A stretch of DNA of 64,000 nucleotides, taken from assembly GCF_021462225.1 (NCBI RefSeq), contig NC_061804.1, positions 6,680,740-6,744,739 of the forward strand, read 5' to 3'. This DNA comes from Girardinichthys multiradiatus. Its lineage: Eukaryota; Chordata; Actinopteri; Cyprinodontiformes; Goodeidae. The notes below the pieces were generated by a model, which saw nothing but the letters and a program-made list of their open reading frames with translations, had not been told where the DNA came from and made no database searches. Positions 10,507-21,557 of the stretch are shown piece by piece (the stretch's first letter is position 1; each line of letters starts with the position of its first letter). The translations under genes were made by a program, and so were the position numbers.

Positions 10507-12116
10507 CAGGTCCTTCTCAAAATATTAGCATATTGTGATAAAGTTCATTATTTTCCATAATGTCATGATGAAAATTTAACATTCATATATTTTAGATTCA
10601 TTGCACACTAACTGAAATATTTCAGGTCTTTTACTGTCTTAATACGGATGATTTTGGCATACAGCTCATGAAAACCCAAAATTCCTCTCTCACAAAATTA
10701 GCATATCATTAAAAGGGTCTCTAAACGAGCTATGAACCTAATCATCTGAATCAACGAGTTAACTCTAAACACCTGCAAAAGATTCCTGAGGCCTTTAAAA
10801 CTCCCAGCCTGGTTCATCACTCAAAACCCCAATCATGGGTAAGACTGCCGACCTGACTGCTGTCCAGAAGGCCACTATTGACACCCTCAAGCAAGAGGGT
10901 AAGACACAGAAAGAAATTTCTGAAAGAATAGGCTGTTCCCAGAGTGCTGTATCAAGGCACCTCAGTGGGAAGTCTGTGGGAAGGAAAAAGTGTGGCAGAA
11001 AATGCTGCACAACGAGAAGAGGTGACCGGACCCTGAGGAAGATTGTGGAGAAGGGCCGATTCCAGACCTTGGGGGACCTGCGGAAGCAGTGGACTGAGTG
11101 TGTAGTAGAAACATCCAGAGCCACCGTGCACAGGCGTGTGCAGGAAATGGGCTACAGGTGCCGCATTCCCCAGGTCAAGCCACTTCTGAACCAGAAACAG
11201 CGGCAGAAGCGCCTGACCTGGGCTACAGAGAAGCAGCACTGGACTGTTGCTCAGTGGTCCAAAGTACTTTTTTTGAATGAAAGCAAATTCTGCATGTCAT
11301 TCGGAAATCAAGGTGCCAGAGTCTGGAGGAAGACTGGGGAGAAGGAAATGCCAAAATGCCAGAAGTCCAGTGTCAAGTACCCACAGTCAGTGATGGTCTG
11401 GGATGCCGTGTCAGCTGCTGGTGTTGGTCCACTGTGTTTTATCAAGGGCAGGGTCAATGCAGCTAGCTATCAGGAGATTTTGGAGAACTTCATGCTTCCA
11501 TCTGCTGAAAAGCTTTATGGAGATGAAGATTTTATTTTTCAGCACGACCTGGCACCTGCTCACAGTGCCAAAACCACTGGTAAATGGTTTACTGACCATG
11601 GTATCACTGTGCTCAATTGGCCTGCCAACTCTCCTGACCTGAACCCCATAGAAAATCTGTGGGATATTGTGAAGAGAACGTTGAGAGACTCAAGACCCAA
11701 CACTCTGGATGAGCTAAAGGCCGCTATCGAAGCATCCTGGGCCTCCATAAGACCTCAGCAGTGCCACAGGCTGATTGCCTCCATGCCACGCCGCATTGAA
11801 TCAGTCATTTCTGCAAAAGGATTCCCGACCAAGTATTGAGTGCATAACTGTACATGATTATTTGAAGGTTGACGTTTTTTGTATTAAAAACACTTTTCTT
11901 TTATTGGTCGGATGAAATTTGCTAATTTTGTGAGATAGGAATTTTGGGTTTTCATGAGCTGTATGCCACAATCATCCGTATTAAGACAATAAAAGACCTG
12001 AAATATTTCAGTTAGTGTGCAATGAATCTAAAATATATGAATGTTAAATTTTCATCATGACATTATGGAAAATAATGTACTTTATCACAATATGCTAATA
12101 TTTTGAGAAGGACCTG
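10507..12116 (+). mobile_element. Tc1-like transposon, family A copy 2 (open frame, catalytic Asp lost)
   Basis: A complete 1610-bp element flanked by TA at 10505-10506 and 12117-12118. It has about 200-bp inverted repeats of the same family as the copies at 5414, 35259 and 44651. It is inserted in a hAT element. Its transposase frame is uninterrupted, but see the CDS entry for the active-site change. Confidence 0.96.
10835..11839 (+). CDS. Family A Tc1 transposase, copy 2, Asp148 to Asn
   Basis: An intact 334-residue frame. Its family cuts and pastes the transposon at TA sites. The N-terminal helix-turn-helix region and basic stretch (GRKKCGRKC) are present, as are Asp238 (QHDLAPAHS) and Glu273 (NPIENLW). 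The first catalytic acid is changed: codon 148 (11276-11278) is AAT, Asn, and codon 147 is TTG, Leu. The sister copies read Ser-Asp there (FSDES becomes FLNES). The DDE triad is therefore NDE. From the known role of this Asp in metal binding, the protein should bind ends but not cleave. Another change against the sister copies is Asp at residue 190 (VWDAVSA, usually Gly). The start is the ATG shared by all copies. Confidence 0.93.
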   Translation: MGKTADLTAVQKATIDTLKQEGKTQKEISERIGCSQSAVSRHLSGKSVGRKKCGRKCCTTRRGDRTLRKIVEKGRFQTLGDLRKQWTECVVETSRATVHRRVQEMGYRCRIPQVKPLLNQKQRQKRLTWATEKQHWTVAQWSKVLFLNESKFCMSFGNQGARVWRKTGEKEMPKCQKSSVKYPQSVMVWDAVSAAGVGPLCFIKGRVNAASYQEILENFMLPSAEKLYGDEDFIFQHDLAPAHSAKTTGKWFTDHGITVLNWPANSPDLNPIENLWDIVKRTLRDSRPNTLDELKAAIEASWASIRPQQCHRLIASMPRRIESVISAKGFPTKY

Positions 12117-13019
12117 TATAAGACTGGCTTGGTAATTAAATACATACATGATAGATAGAGAAAAGAAAGAAAGATACAAAAACAGATAAAAGATGTGATA
12201 AAGAGACAGAAAGATGAATATAGACATACTATATAAATAGAGTAGATGGAAGATAAATAAACATTTCAGAGTTTTGTTTTCGTAGGAATGTTCTGTCAAA
12301 TATGTAGAGAGCTTAAACAGGCTGCAATCAGAGGAAAACATGGGCCCAGCCATTTATATATTCTTCTGAGTGTGTGTGTATACACACTGACCTGGTTAAG
12401 CACAGGATTTTTGTCAAGGCTGAAGAGACAATTTTCGTCAGCCTTTCTACTGCAACAACTCCTCCATTCAGCACTGTTAGCACGCCTGCATTCATTAGCG
12501 ACTCGTCTGCAGCCTGGCTGGGTTTTAATTAGTGCATTACACAGCGTAGTCAGTTAAGGGTTTTAATGTTAAAGAAATGTTTGAAACATCTGAGATGTTA
12601 CAATACAAACAGCTGGATGTTGTTTTGATATATTCATTAAAGTTTATGTAAATAACCATGTTAAATTGAAAGTTTTTGAGTTTTTATTATTAAACAAATT
12701 AATATTTATTACCACATAAACAAACACGAAAGTACCGGAAACTAGTACCATTGACTACCGGTACCGATTCCCTGGTACTGATAATCGGTACCGTGTTGGT
12801 TCAAATGTGAAAGGTACCCATCCATAGTGAGAAAAGTGCTTGGAAAAATAAAACTCAAGATTTGTACTTTAATATGTAATGTAATTTTATTTTTGTTAGA
12901 ATTGAAATTATTAAACTGGTATTGAAAAAGTATTGTTCAGGAACCGATATCAAAGTGAAGGTATCGATATTGGTACCGGTATCGAAAATGTTTGATTGAT
13001 ACCCAGCACTACTTCTAAT

Positions 13020-14000
13020 GCACATCTACCTTTTCTTCTGCTAAACTATATTATCCAGTAGTTTTTTAATATGCTAACCTTCAAAGTTAGCATACTTCAC
13101 ATCCCTTTATAAAACAAATTTTTGCGTGGAACCTAGAGTAAACGGTGACAGTGTGACCCTGCTCCTGTTAGTGAGGTTACTGCAGAATAATAATACAGTG
13201 TCTCTCACAATGGCAGCTTAATCGGTTTGAACTCTGGAGTTAAGCTCCTGCTTTGAACCCTTGCATAATAAATCTAGGGACAAGTGCAGCATTATCAGAG
13301 TAGATGTGAGAACAAGATATTCATCATGAAGCCTGTTTCATGGACACTGCAGGAAGCACAATTTCCTGTCCTCTTTTCCATTACCTTAGATATTAACTGA
13401 TGTGCTGAGGTTATACAGGGAGAGGAGATACGGGATGGAAAAGTGTTTTTATTGAGTTCAGCAGTGAGTTCCTGTTTCTATTTTTTCCTCATACCTGATC
13501 CAGTGCTGTCACTGGCAGATTCCTGGTGTAAAATCTTTTACCCCAACAGACGCTGGACCATGTCTTTATTAATTGACACAGCTTTGTTTTGTTGCCTCGC
13601 CAGTGACACAGTAATAACAGAAATGTTTTTCAAAGTTTTATTTTCTGTCTGGCTAATTAGTAACCACTTCCTGCATTATGTTGTGTAATTATAGCCGTGG
13701 TGCAGAGCCGTGTTTCAGAACATTAATATCATAATTAATACATCTGTTCAGATTTGACTCTGAGGATACCTGGTGGTTTATATTTATTTCTGCACTTGCT
13801 TTGCTCTGCTGTAGCTTCCTTTCTGGAAAAGGCTACTCTCTGTGTCCAGGAATCATGCCTGAAGGTGAACTCATGAAGTGGGTAAACTTTGGCTTTATGC
13901 TTCATCCTTTTACCTTACAACCAAAGGTGCTCAGCAGCTTTGATGCACTTCTCATGTCTTTACATATTGCTTTCAGATAGACAGTCCCGTAATATTTTAG
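13020..14000. other. Unassigned intron sequence
   Basis: No recognised element or exon. The open frame at 13443-13688 is hydrophobic but short, with no family resemblance. Confidence 0.45.
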
Positions 14001-14009
14001 AGTGGTTTT

Positions 14010-14560
14010 GATCAAAGGTTCTCCAGGACTTTCTCAAGGTTTTTCAGTTTTCTGTCTATTTTCAGCTGCTTTTTACTGATTTTCAAACAGGTCTTTGTAC
14101 CTGATCGTGATGGATCCCAAGGCATTTCCAGGCCAGAGGTCACATATAAAGGATATATACTCTGTCCATTGAGTTGTGGATCTGACCGGGGTCCAGATGG
14201 AGATATCCTGGAGTCATTCTCATCCACTCCAAACCACCTAGCCTGAATCCTTTTGATGCAGCGGATTGGACTTCAGAGATTCAGTTAAGGCTAAGGCTAA
14301 GACCAGCCACCCCACACAGGAAGCTCATTTCAGCTGCTTGTATTAGGGAGGTTCTTCCTTAAGTCATGAACCCTCTTTCATGAACACTTGTTAAGTTGGG
14401 ACTAATAAATCAAGAATCTTGTCTAACTATGAGAGTTGTCTCAAAGCAGAGCCTTCATTACTGCAGGTAGGACACCAATCCATCTATCCATCCTCAGCTC
14501 CAGCCTACCAAAACGACAAGAAACTTTTAACTCCACCGCTTGAGGAAAAAACTACATTTA
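14010..14560 (-). repeat. Decayed RTE-like LINE fragment
   Basis: Collinear with about 17620-18160 of the near-intact LINE. 'Tcccaaggcatttccaggccag' near 14112 corresponds to 'gcccaaggcgttcccaggccag' near 17649. 'Aggaagctcatttcagctgcttgtat' near 14318 corresponds to the segment at 17904. 'Caatccatctatccatcctcagctcca' near 14484 corresponds to 18090. It is the 3' end of the ORF plus 3' UTR, with many substitutions and small indels. Confidence 0.75.
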
Positions 14561-15880
14561 TTTGTCTTAACTTTAGTTTGTTATAAAATGGCTTAAGAAA
14601 GCATCAGCTCCTCTTCATCTCATCTTTTGTTTTAACATCTCATTTCATAAGTCAAGGGGAAATGGGCCTCTTTTTTTCCATCACACCTGCTGAGTTTTTG
14701 CCCTGAAGCTCAAACAGCATGAAATGGATAAGAATAATAAAAACAGTAAATTTAATATAAGTCATATTGCAGTGAAAGCTTCTTTATTCATTTGTGTGTT
14801 GTTCTTTATCTGTGTATCTCAGATGAACTGAGCTGTTGAGAAATAGTGGACCACATTAGAGTCATGTCATTAAGTAGTTATGAACAAAAAACCTGTGGCA
14901 GGAATCTGATGACCTGTGCTAAAGGAAGTGATGTAAAGGGTTAGTCAATTTTAGTATTCAAGATGAAATCGCATGTTTGGAAACATTTGGATTGACTAAA
15001 GCATTCCATAAAGTGGTTTATGGGCAGAGGGAAGGTGAAAGTGGGTGGACTAAGTTCCTGAGTGCTTGAGAGTTTCCAGCATCACTGTGGGAGTAATATG
15101 CAAGAGCAGATACACATCATTATTAAGCTGAGTAGGCAGAGCCTACACAGTTTTAATACCAGACAATGCTTCTGCAGAGAAAATAACATCTGCATTTACC
15201 ATCGCTGCCTTGAGAAGTTGAGAAAAATTGACTTCTTCCGTCACCAGTATTTGACATTTAAATTACCTATACATGCACCCATATTCATCTGTTTTTGTTA
15301 CGCATCACCTTACAGGCTTAACGCAATGTCGCACCGCTTACTGCTCACTCTTTACCTCATGCTACCTTTGTCACTCTTGCTCGCCTACACTTACCTCCTC
15401 GTTGCTGGAGGAATTCATTCAGGCAGAACACTGAATCACAGATACAACGCAAGCATCGGGACCTGCAGTTTTGATTTTCTCTCTCCTCCTCATGCTTCCA
15501 GGTAACAAAAGAGTGTAACCCAACTGGTGAACTCTGCATGTGTGTCAGCTAATAGATGCTGTAAAGTTGTCCAGTTTAGCAGATTTCATGTTGTTGAGAG
15601 AGTTTCTTTATTGAAGACACAACTTCCCAAAGCTAGACTTGCTGAAAGCTGGTCTTTAAGAAAAATAATAACACATACATGCAACTGAATTTAAAAAGTC
15701 ACTGAATAGAAGTAAACCCTATTTAATTCCAGGTTTTTTTAATAAAGATTATCTGGTCTTAATAATTCAAACCTAACCTCAAGTATACAAAGACAGCATA
15801 TTAGATTCCACACTGTCGTTATTGATTAAAGAATGACGCAGAAAAATTAACGCTGTAAGAGAAAGTTATGTACACCCCTT
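14560..15880. other. Unassigned intron sequence
   Basis: Contains an open frame of 147 codons (15062-15505, plus) with a hydrophobic stretch but no recognisable family, no splice context and no start context I would trust. Otherwise nothing was recognised. Confidence 0.4.
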
Positions 15881-15889
15881 AATTCAACA

Positions 15890-16340
15890 GCTTTTAGCAG
15901 TAGTTAAGTAGTTATTTTCTTTCTGACTTTATCAGTCTTTCACATAGTTTTCAAAGAATTTCCGACCATACCTCCTTTCATCAACAGACATTTGTTTCTG
16001 CACATCTCTAAAAAGCTTCCACTTTGGGCTTTGACTGGGCCATTATAACACCTTGATCGCTTTCCTATGCAGACATTTTATTGTAGATTTGCTACTATGT
16101 TTAGGGTAATTTTGCTGATAATGACACAGTTTAGGTTAAATTTTAGCTATTGGGCAATCGGTCATTTAAAATATTTCGCATACACAGCATTTACTCAATT
16201 ACTGCAAGGTGCCCAGGTCTCGGGGCTCCAAAACATCATCCTACCACCCCCATGCTTGGCAGTTGGAACGAGCTGTTTGTGTTAATATGCTGTGTTTTGC
16301 TTTCCTCAAACATGGCCCACATGAATCGCGTAACCTGCTA
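15890..16340 (-). pseudogene. Tc1-like transposase relic (QQDNDPK family), minus strand
   Basis: Plus-strand landmarks match the reverse complement of the transposase region seen at 2150-2640: 'ggctttgactgggccattataacaccttga' at about 16025-16055 (from the SQSPDLNP region) and 'tgcaaggtgcccaggtct' at about 16203-16220 (from GHLAV). The frame is broken by many stops. No terminal repeats were found. Being minus strand, it is opposite to the host gene. Confidence 0.75.
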
Positions 16341-17520
16341 AATTTGAAGCTAGTTCATCTATCCAGCCATTGAGACTTCTGCCTGTCTTCTTACTGACCT
16401 TACTCGCTGCTAAGTTTTGCTGCTGTACACTTGCAAAACTTTACTCAATGGAAAACGGTGTGCAGCAGTAAATGTCAGCTTTTAGCGATTGTCTCTCAAT
16501 CAAATTGCAACTGTGTCTTTCGTTTTATTTTTTCATCCCTGCTGAAATTCAGCAGTCAAGGAGCAAGAAATCAATCATCAAAAAAGCACTCAACAACAGC
16601 CACAATAAAATGATATGATGTAGCCATAGCAGCAGCTGGGTTTTGATTAAAGAGCGAGATTTGGGAAAAATGATTTCTGAGGCTTAAAAATGAATCTTCT
16701 GCTTCTAAATATATTTTTCTTCCTTTGCTTAAAGCACATGGCATAGAATAATCCATCACAGTATGTCTCAGGTTTACTGCTAAGTAGAGTCATATGCACA
16801 CCCAGCTGGAAACATATTAAAATGCCAGACAGGGTACTTTTATTCTTTATTAATCTAAAAATGCAGCATGTTCTAAGAGGAGGTTGCCAGGAGGGCAAAA
16901 ACTATCAGAAAGAGCAATAAGTGGTTTATATAAAGGAAGTAAAAAAGACCATTATCTCCTAACTACTGTGTTGTGTTCTAAGTATTCTAAATTATTAACA
17001 TAAAAATGAGCCTCTTTACATGCATAAAGATGCTCTAATCAAAGTTTCTTTATTAAAAAGAGGTGACATGCCTGCATGTGACGTAGAAAGTGCTGTGTAT
17101 AGTGATAAACCCATTTTACTATCTGCTGTTTCTTTGAAATACAAAGATCATTGAGCGGAATATTGGCTTTGCTTTGACTATTGTTGTCTTCATCATTTAG
17201 CTGAACTTGTTAAGCTTTTCTTATAAGTACCATTTTCTTTGTTGTCTCCAGAGATGCCACCCAACTGTGTGTTCCAGAGACCCATATACATGTACTGAAT
17301 TTAAAAGGGGAATTCATGATTTCAGCTTCCACTTGACCACAGGGCCTGTGTGCCGACTTTTTGAAGCTCAGATTCTTAGAAATCTGCTTCCTGGCAATGC
17401 AAAGTATATTTTATTTTGGGTGAATGTCGCATTTGAAATGAATTAACCCTATTAGTAGCATCTATAGATCTGATTGTACTTAAAGGTATACAGAATTTTA
17501 AAATATAACTTGAAGTTTCA
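16340..17520. other. Unassigned intron sequence
   Basis: AT-rich, no recognised element up to the LINE target site at 17522. Confidence 0.45.
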
Positions 17521-17521
17521 T

Positions 17522-17534
17522 TGTATTCAGATGT
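17522..17534. repeat. Target-site duplication of the RTE-like LINE, left copy
   Basis: TGTATTCAGATGT at 17522-17534 recurs exactly at 20888-20900, on the other side of the LINE. One or two edge bases may belong to the element. Confidence 0.85.
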
Positions 17535-20500
17535 TCGTTCGTTCGTCGTCTTCCGCTTATCCAGGACCGGGTCGCGGGGGCAGCAGACTCAGCAGAGACG
17601 CCCAAACGTCCCTCTCTCCAGACACCTCCTCCAGTTCCTCCAGGGGGAGCCCAAGGCGTTCCCAGGCCAGCCGAGAGACATAGTCCCTCCAGCGTGTCCT
17701 GGGCCGTCCCCTGGGCCTCCTCCCGGTGGGACGTGCCTGGAACACCTTCCGAGGAAGGCGTCCAGGAGGCATCCGGTATAGATGCCCGAGCCACCTCAAC
17801 TGGCTCCTCTCGATGTGGAGGAGCAGCGGCTCTACTCCGAGCCCCTCCCGGATGGCCGAGTTCCTCACCCTATCTCTAAGGGAGTGCCCGGCCACCCTAC
17901 GGAGGAAGCTCATTTCAGCCGCTTGTATCCGTGATCTCGTTCTTTCGGTCATGACCCAAAGTTCATGGCCATAGGTGAGGGTAGGAACGTAGACCGACCG
18001 GTAAATTGAGAGCTTTGCTTTTCGGCTCAGCTCTCTCTTCACCACAATGGACCGGCACAGCGCCCCCATTACTGTGGCAGCCGCACCGATCCGTCTGTCG
18101 ATCTCCCGCTCCATTCTTCCCTCACTCGTGAACAAGACCCCGAGATACTTAAACTCCTCCACTTGAGGCAGGAACTCCCCTCCAACCTGAAGAGGACAAG
18201 CCACCCTTTTCCGGTCGAGTACCATGGCCTCGGACTTGGAGGAGCTGATCCTCATCCCAGCCGCTTCACACTCGGCTGCGAACCGCCACAGCGCATGCTG
18301 TAGGTCTTGGCTAGAGGGGGCCAGCAGGACCACGTCATCCGCAAAAAGAAGAGACGAAATCCACTGGTCCCCAAACCAGACCCCCTCCGGCCCTTGGCTG
18401 CATCTAGAAATCCTGTCCATAAAAGTTATGAACAGGACCGGTGACAAAGGGCAGCCCTGCCGGAGTCCAACATGCACTGGGAACAGGTCCGACTTAGTGC
18501 CGGCAATGCGAACCAAACTCCTGCTCCGCTCGTACAGGGACCGGATGGCCCCTAATAAAGGGCCCCCGATTCCATACTCCTGGAGCACCCCCCACAGGGC
18601 ATCACGAGGGACACAGTCGAATGCCTTCTCCAGGTCCACAAAACACATGTGAACCGGTTGGGCAAACTCCCACGAACCCTCGAGCACCCTGTAGAGGGTA
18701 TAGAGCTGGTCCAGTGTTCCACGGCTGGGACGAAAACCACACTGCTCCTCCTGAAGCCGAGGTTCGACTATCGGTCGGACTCTCCTCTCCAATACCCTGG
18801 CGTAGGCCTTACCAGGGAGGCTGAGGAGTGTGATCCGCCTGTAGTTGGAACACACCCTCCGGTCCCCCTTCTTATAAAGGGGGACCACCACCCCAGTCTG
18901 CCAGTCCAGAGGCACTGTCCCCGACCGCCACGCAATGTTGAAGAGGCGTGTCAACCATGACAGCCCTACAACATCCAGAGACTTGAGGTACTCAGGGCGG
19001 ATCTCATCCACCCCCGAAGCCTTGCCACCGCGGAGCTTTTTAACCACCTCAGTGACTTCAGCCCGGGTGATGAAAGAGTCCAACCCCGAGTCCCCAGCCT
19101 CTGTTTCCACCACGGAATGCGTGATGGCAGGATTGAGGAGATCCTCGAAGTACTCCTTCCACCGCCCGATAATGTCCTCAGTCGAGGTCAGCAGTCTCCC
19201 GCCCCCACTATAAACAGTGTTGGCAAAGCACTGCTTCCCTCTCCTGAGTCGCCGGACGGTTTGCCAGAATCGCTTCGAGGCCAACCGGTAGTCCTTCTCC
19301 ATGGCCTCACCGAACTCTTCCCAGGCCCGAGTTTTTGCCTCTGCCACAGCCCGGACCGCAGCACGCTTGGCCTCACGGTACCCGTCAGCCGCCTCAGGAG
19401 TCCCACAAGCCAACCACAGCCGATAGGACTCCTTCTTCAGCTTAACAGCATCCCTTACTGCCGGTGTCCACCACCGGGTTCTGGGATTGCCGCCACGACA
19501 GGCACCGCAGACCTTACGGCCGCAGCTATGGGCAGCAGCATCGACAATAGATGCGGAGAACATGGTCCACTCGGACTCTATGTCTCCAACATCCCCCGGG
19601 ATCTGGTCGAAGCTCTCCCGGAGGTGGGAGTTGAATACATCCCTGGCCGAGGGCTCCGCCAGGCGTTCCCAGCAGACCATCACTATGCGCTTGGGCCTGC
19701 CAAGTCTGTCTGGCTTTCTCCTCCTCCAGCGGATCCAACTCACCACCAGGTGATGATCAGTGGACAGCTCAGCCCCTCTCTTCACCCGAGTGTCCAAAAC
19801 ATGCGGCCGAAGGTCTGATGATACGACAACAAAGTCGATCATCGACCTCCTGCCTAGGGTGTCCTGGTGCCAAGTGCACTGATGGACACCCTTATGTTTG
19901 AACATGGTGTTCGTTATGGACAATCCGTGACTAGCACAGAAGTCCAATAACAAAACACCACTCGGATTCAGATCGGGGAGGCCATTCCTCCCAATCACGC
20001 CTCTCCAGGTGTCACTGTCGTTCCCCACGTGGGCGTTGAAGTCCCCCAGCAGAATAATGGAGTCCCCGGGAGGGGCACTATCCAGCACCCCCGACAGGGA
20101 CGCCAAGAAGGCCGGGTACTCTGCACTACCACTAGGCCCGTAGGCTGAAATGATGAGACCTCTCCCCAACCCGAAGGCGCAGGGATACGACCCTCTCATC
20201 CACTGGGGTAAACCCCAACACGAGACGGCTGAGCTGGGGGGCAACAAGAAAACCCACCCCAGCCCGCCGCCTCCCCCCGTGGGCCACTCCAGAGTAGAAG
20301 AGAGTCCAACCTCTCTCAAGGAGATGGGTTCCAGAGCCCACGCTGTGCGTGGAGGCGAGCCCGACTATTTCTAGTCGATATCTCTCGACCTCCCGCACAA
20401 GCTCAGGCTCCTTCCCCCACAGCGAGGTGACATTCCACGTCCCTAGAGCCAGCCTAAGCATCCGGGGATTGGGCCGCTGGGGTCTCCACCTTCGTCCGCC

Positions 20501-20887
20501 ACCCAATCCTCTTTGCACCGGTCCCTCACGGTTCCCCCTGCAGGTGGTGGGCCCACTGGGGGATGGCCTCGCGTCTCTCGTTCGGGCTTGGCCCGGCCGG
20601 GTCCCGCGAGGAGCAACCCGGCCACCAGGCGCTCTCCGACGAGTCCCGACCCCAGGCCTGGCTCCAGGGTGGGACCCCGGCTCCGCCGTACCGGGCGACG
20701 TCACGTGCCTCGATATTTTGTTCTTCATGAGGGGTTCTTGAACCATTCTTTGTCTGACCCATCACCTAGAGCCTGTTTGCCATGGGAGACCCTACCAGGG
20801 GCATTTAGGCCCCAGACAACATAGCCTCTAGGATCATTTGAGCACTCAAACCCCTCCACCACGTTAAGGTGACAGTTCAAGGAGGGG
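17535..20887 (-). mobile_element. Near full-length RTE-type LINE retrotransposon
   Basis: A GC-rich block (distinct from the AT-rich flanks) bounded by the 13-bp direct repeat TGTATTCAGATGT. It is read on the minus strand. The 3' end finishes in a short tandem tail (GAAC repeats, plus-strand gttcgttcgttcg at 17533-17545), as in RTE elements, not in poly(A). The single large frame encodes an endonuclease and reverse transcriptase. The 5' end begins just inside the right duplication, which argues for a nearly complete insertion. Degraded fragments of the same family lie at 5095-7690, 14010-14560 and about 55829-55895. I assign the RTE clade from domain order and tail, not from a search. Confidence 0.87.
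17557..20746 (-). pseudogene. RTE LINE polyprotein (AP endonuclease plus reverse transcriptase), one frameshift
   Basis: Two overlapping minus-strand frames make up one protein. The upstream frame (20746 to 20132) carries the endonuclease start (LALGTWNVTSLWGKEPELVR). The downstream 920-codon frame (20319 to 17557) carries the rest. Counted within it, the landmarks are LGDFNAHVG at about 91-99, STDHHLVV at 186-193, FVDLEKAFD at 560-568, RQGCPLSP at 620-627 and FADD at 659-662 (the reverse-transcriptase catalytic Asps). The first 50 or so codons of the 920-codon frame are out of register. The switch occurs near 20132-20170, at GERS then LIISAYGP, consistent with a 2-base deletion or 1-base insertion. 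It is otherwise open to its natural end. The function is target-primed reverse transcription of its own RNA; the frameshift should block it. Confidence 0.88.
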
Positions 20888-20900
20888 TGTATTCAGATGT
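20888..20900. repeat. Target-site duplication of the RTE-like LINE, right copy
   Basis: Exact repeat of 17522-17534. Confidence 0.85.
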
Positions 20901-21555
20901 CCCAAACTTTATTTCGCCCTCTAAACTAGCATGTACTGCTTACTTATTGTGGTAGTTTAAAGGTGAATATAGTCCATGTCCAGTTTATAACCCCAACATT
21001 TATAATTTTCCTATTGAAATAATGTTTGTCTGTACTTTAGTTTTCACACCTGTATAGAAATATTTCCAAACTGTCAAATGTCTCTTTCTTGTAAGCAAGG
21101 GAAAAGTGTAGCAGCTAACCCTAGCATTAGCATCCTATGCTGGCTTCTAACCTCAGGTCTCAATATCTGTGCATTACTTTTAATGTACTTTGTGAGAATA
21201 GTTTAACGTAATTGGTTTGAGTTATTTTTTAATGACCAATAGCTTGCATTTAAGATTCAATATCTGAATGGCTGATATTACTGCAAAGCGCAGTAAAATA
21301 ACTTTTCAATTATACCTACTTGATTTGTGGCACAAATAATTAGAACACTATAACGTAACTAATGTGCCATTAAGGCACAGCAAGGTTGCTCTAGTAGGGA
21401 TTTCTGCTTCTTGGATGCACATACAAAGAATAGTAATTAATAACAAAGATATGCAGAAGTGTGTAAGCCGTGTATTTAAATGTTCTGAAGGTCATTTAGG
21501 GCTGCTATTATGATGTACAGTGCAAAATTCTGTCTGGATCTTTTTTTTTAAGAAA
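20901..21555. other. Unassigned intron sequence between LINE and Tc1 family B
   Basis: AT-rich, no recognised element or exon. Confidence 0.45.
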
Positions 21556-21557
21556 TA

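Larger units (their letters stand above)
9847..13011. mobile_element. hAT-type element, non-autonomous, split by Tc1 copy 2
   Basis: It is bounded by the 8-bp direct repeat CTTCTAAT at 9839-9846 and 13012-13019, the length typical of hAT target duplications. The imperfect terminal inverted repeats are TAGCGATGGGTACC... and, at the right end reverse-complemented, TAGTGCTGGGTATC.... Many GGTACC/GGTACCG motifs lie near both ends (9855-9960 and 12730-12985). Without the Tc1 insertion and its TA the element is about 1.55 kb, too short for a full hAT transposase. About 10085-10500 translates to a fragment resembling the start of a BED zinc finger (VWLHF) in broken frame. The Tc1 at 10507-12116 lies inside, so the hAT insertion came first. 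Confidence 0.85.

Noticed and set aside
15062..15505. 147-codon open frame with a hydrophobic segment
   Set aside because: No recognisable family, no convincing start or splice context, and composition like the surrounding intron.
17535..20887. GC-rich block as a CpG-island promoter
   Set aside because: The composition is explained by the LINE and its coding frame, bounded by a target duplication.
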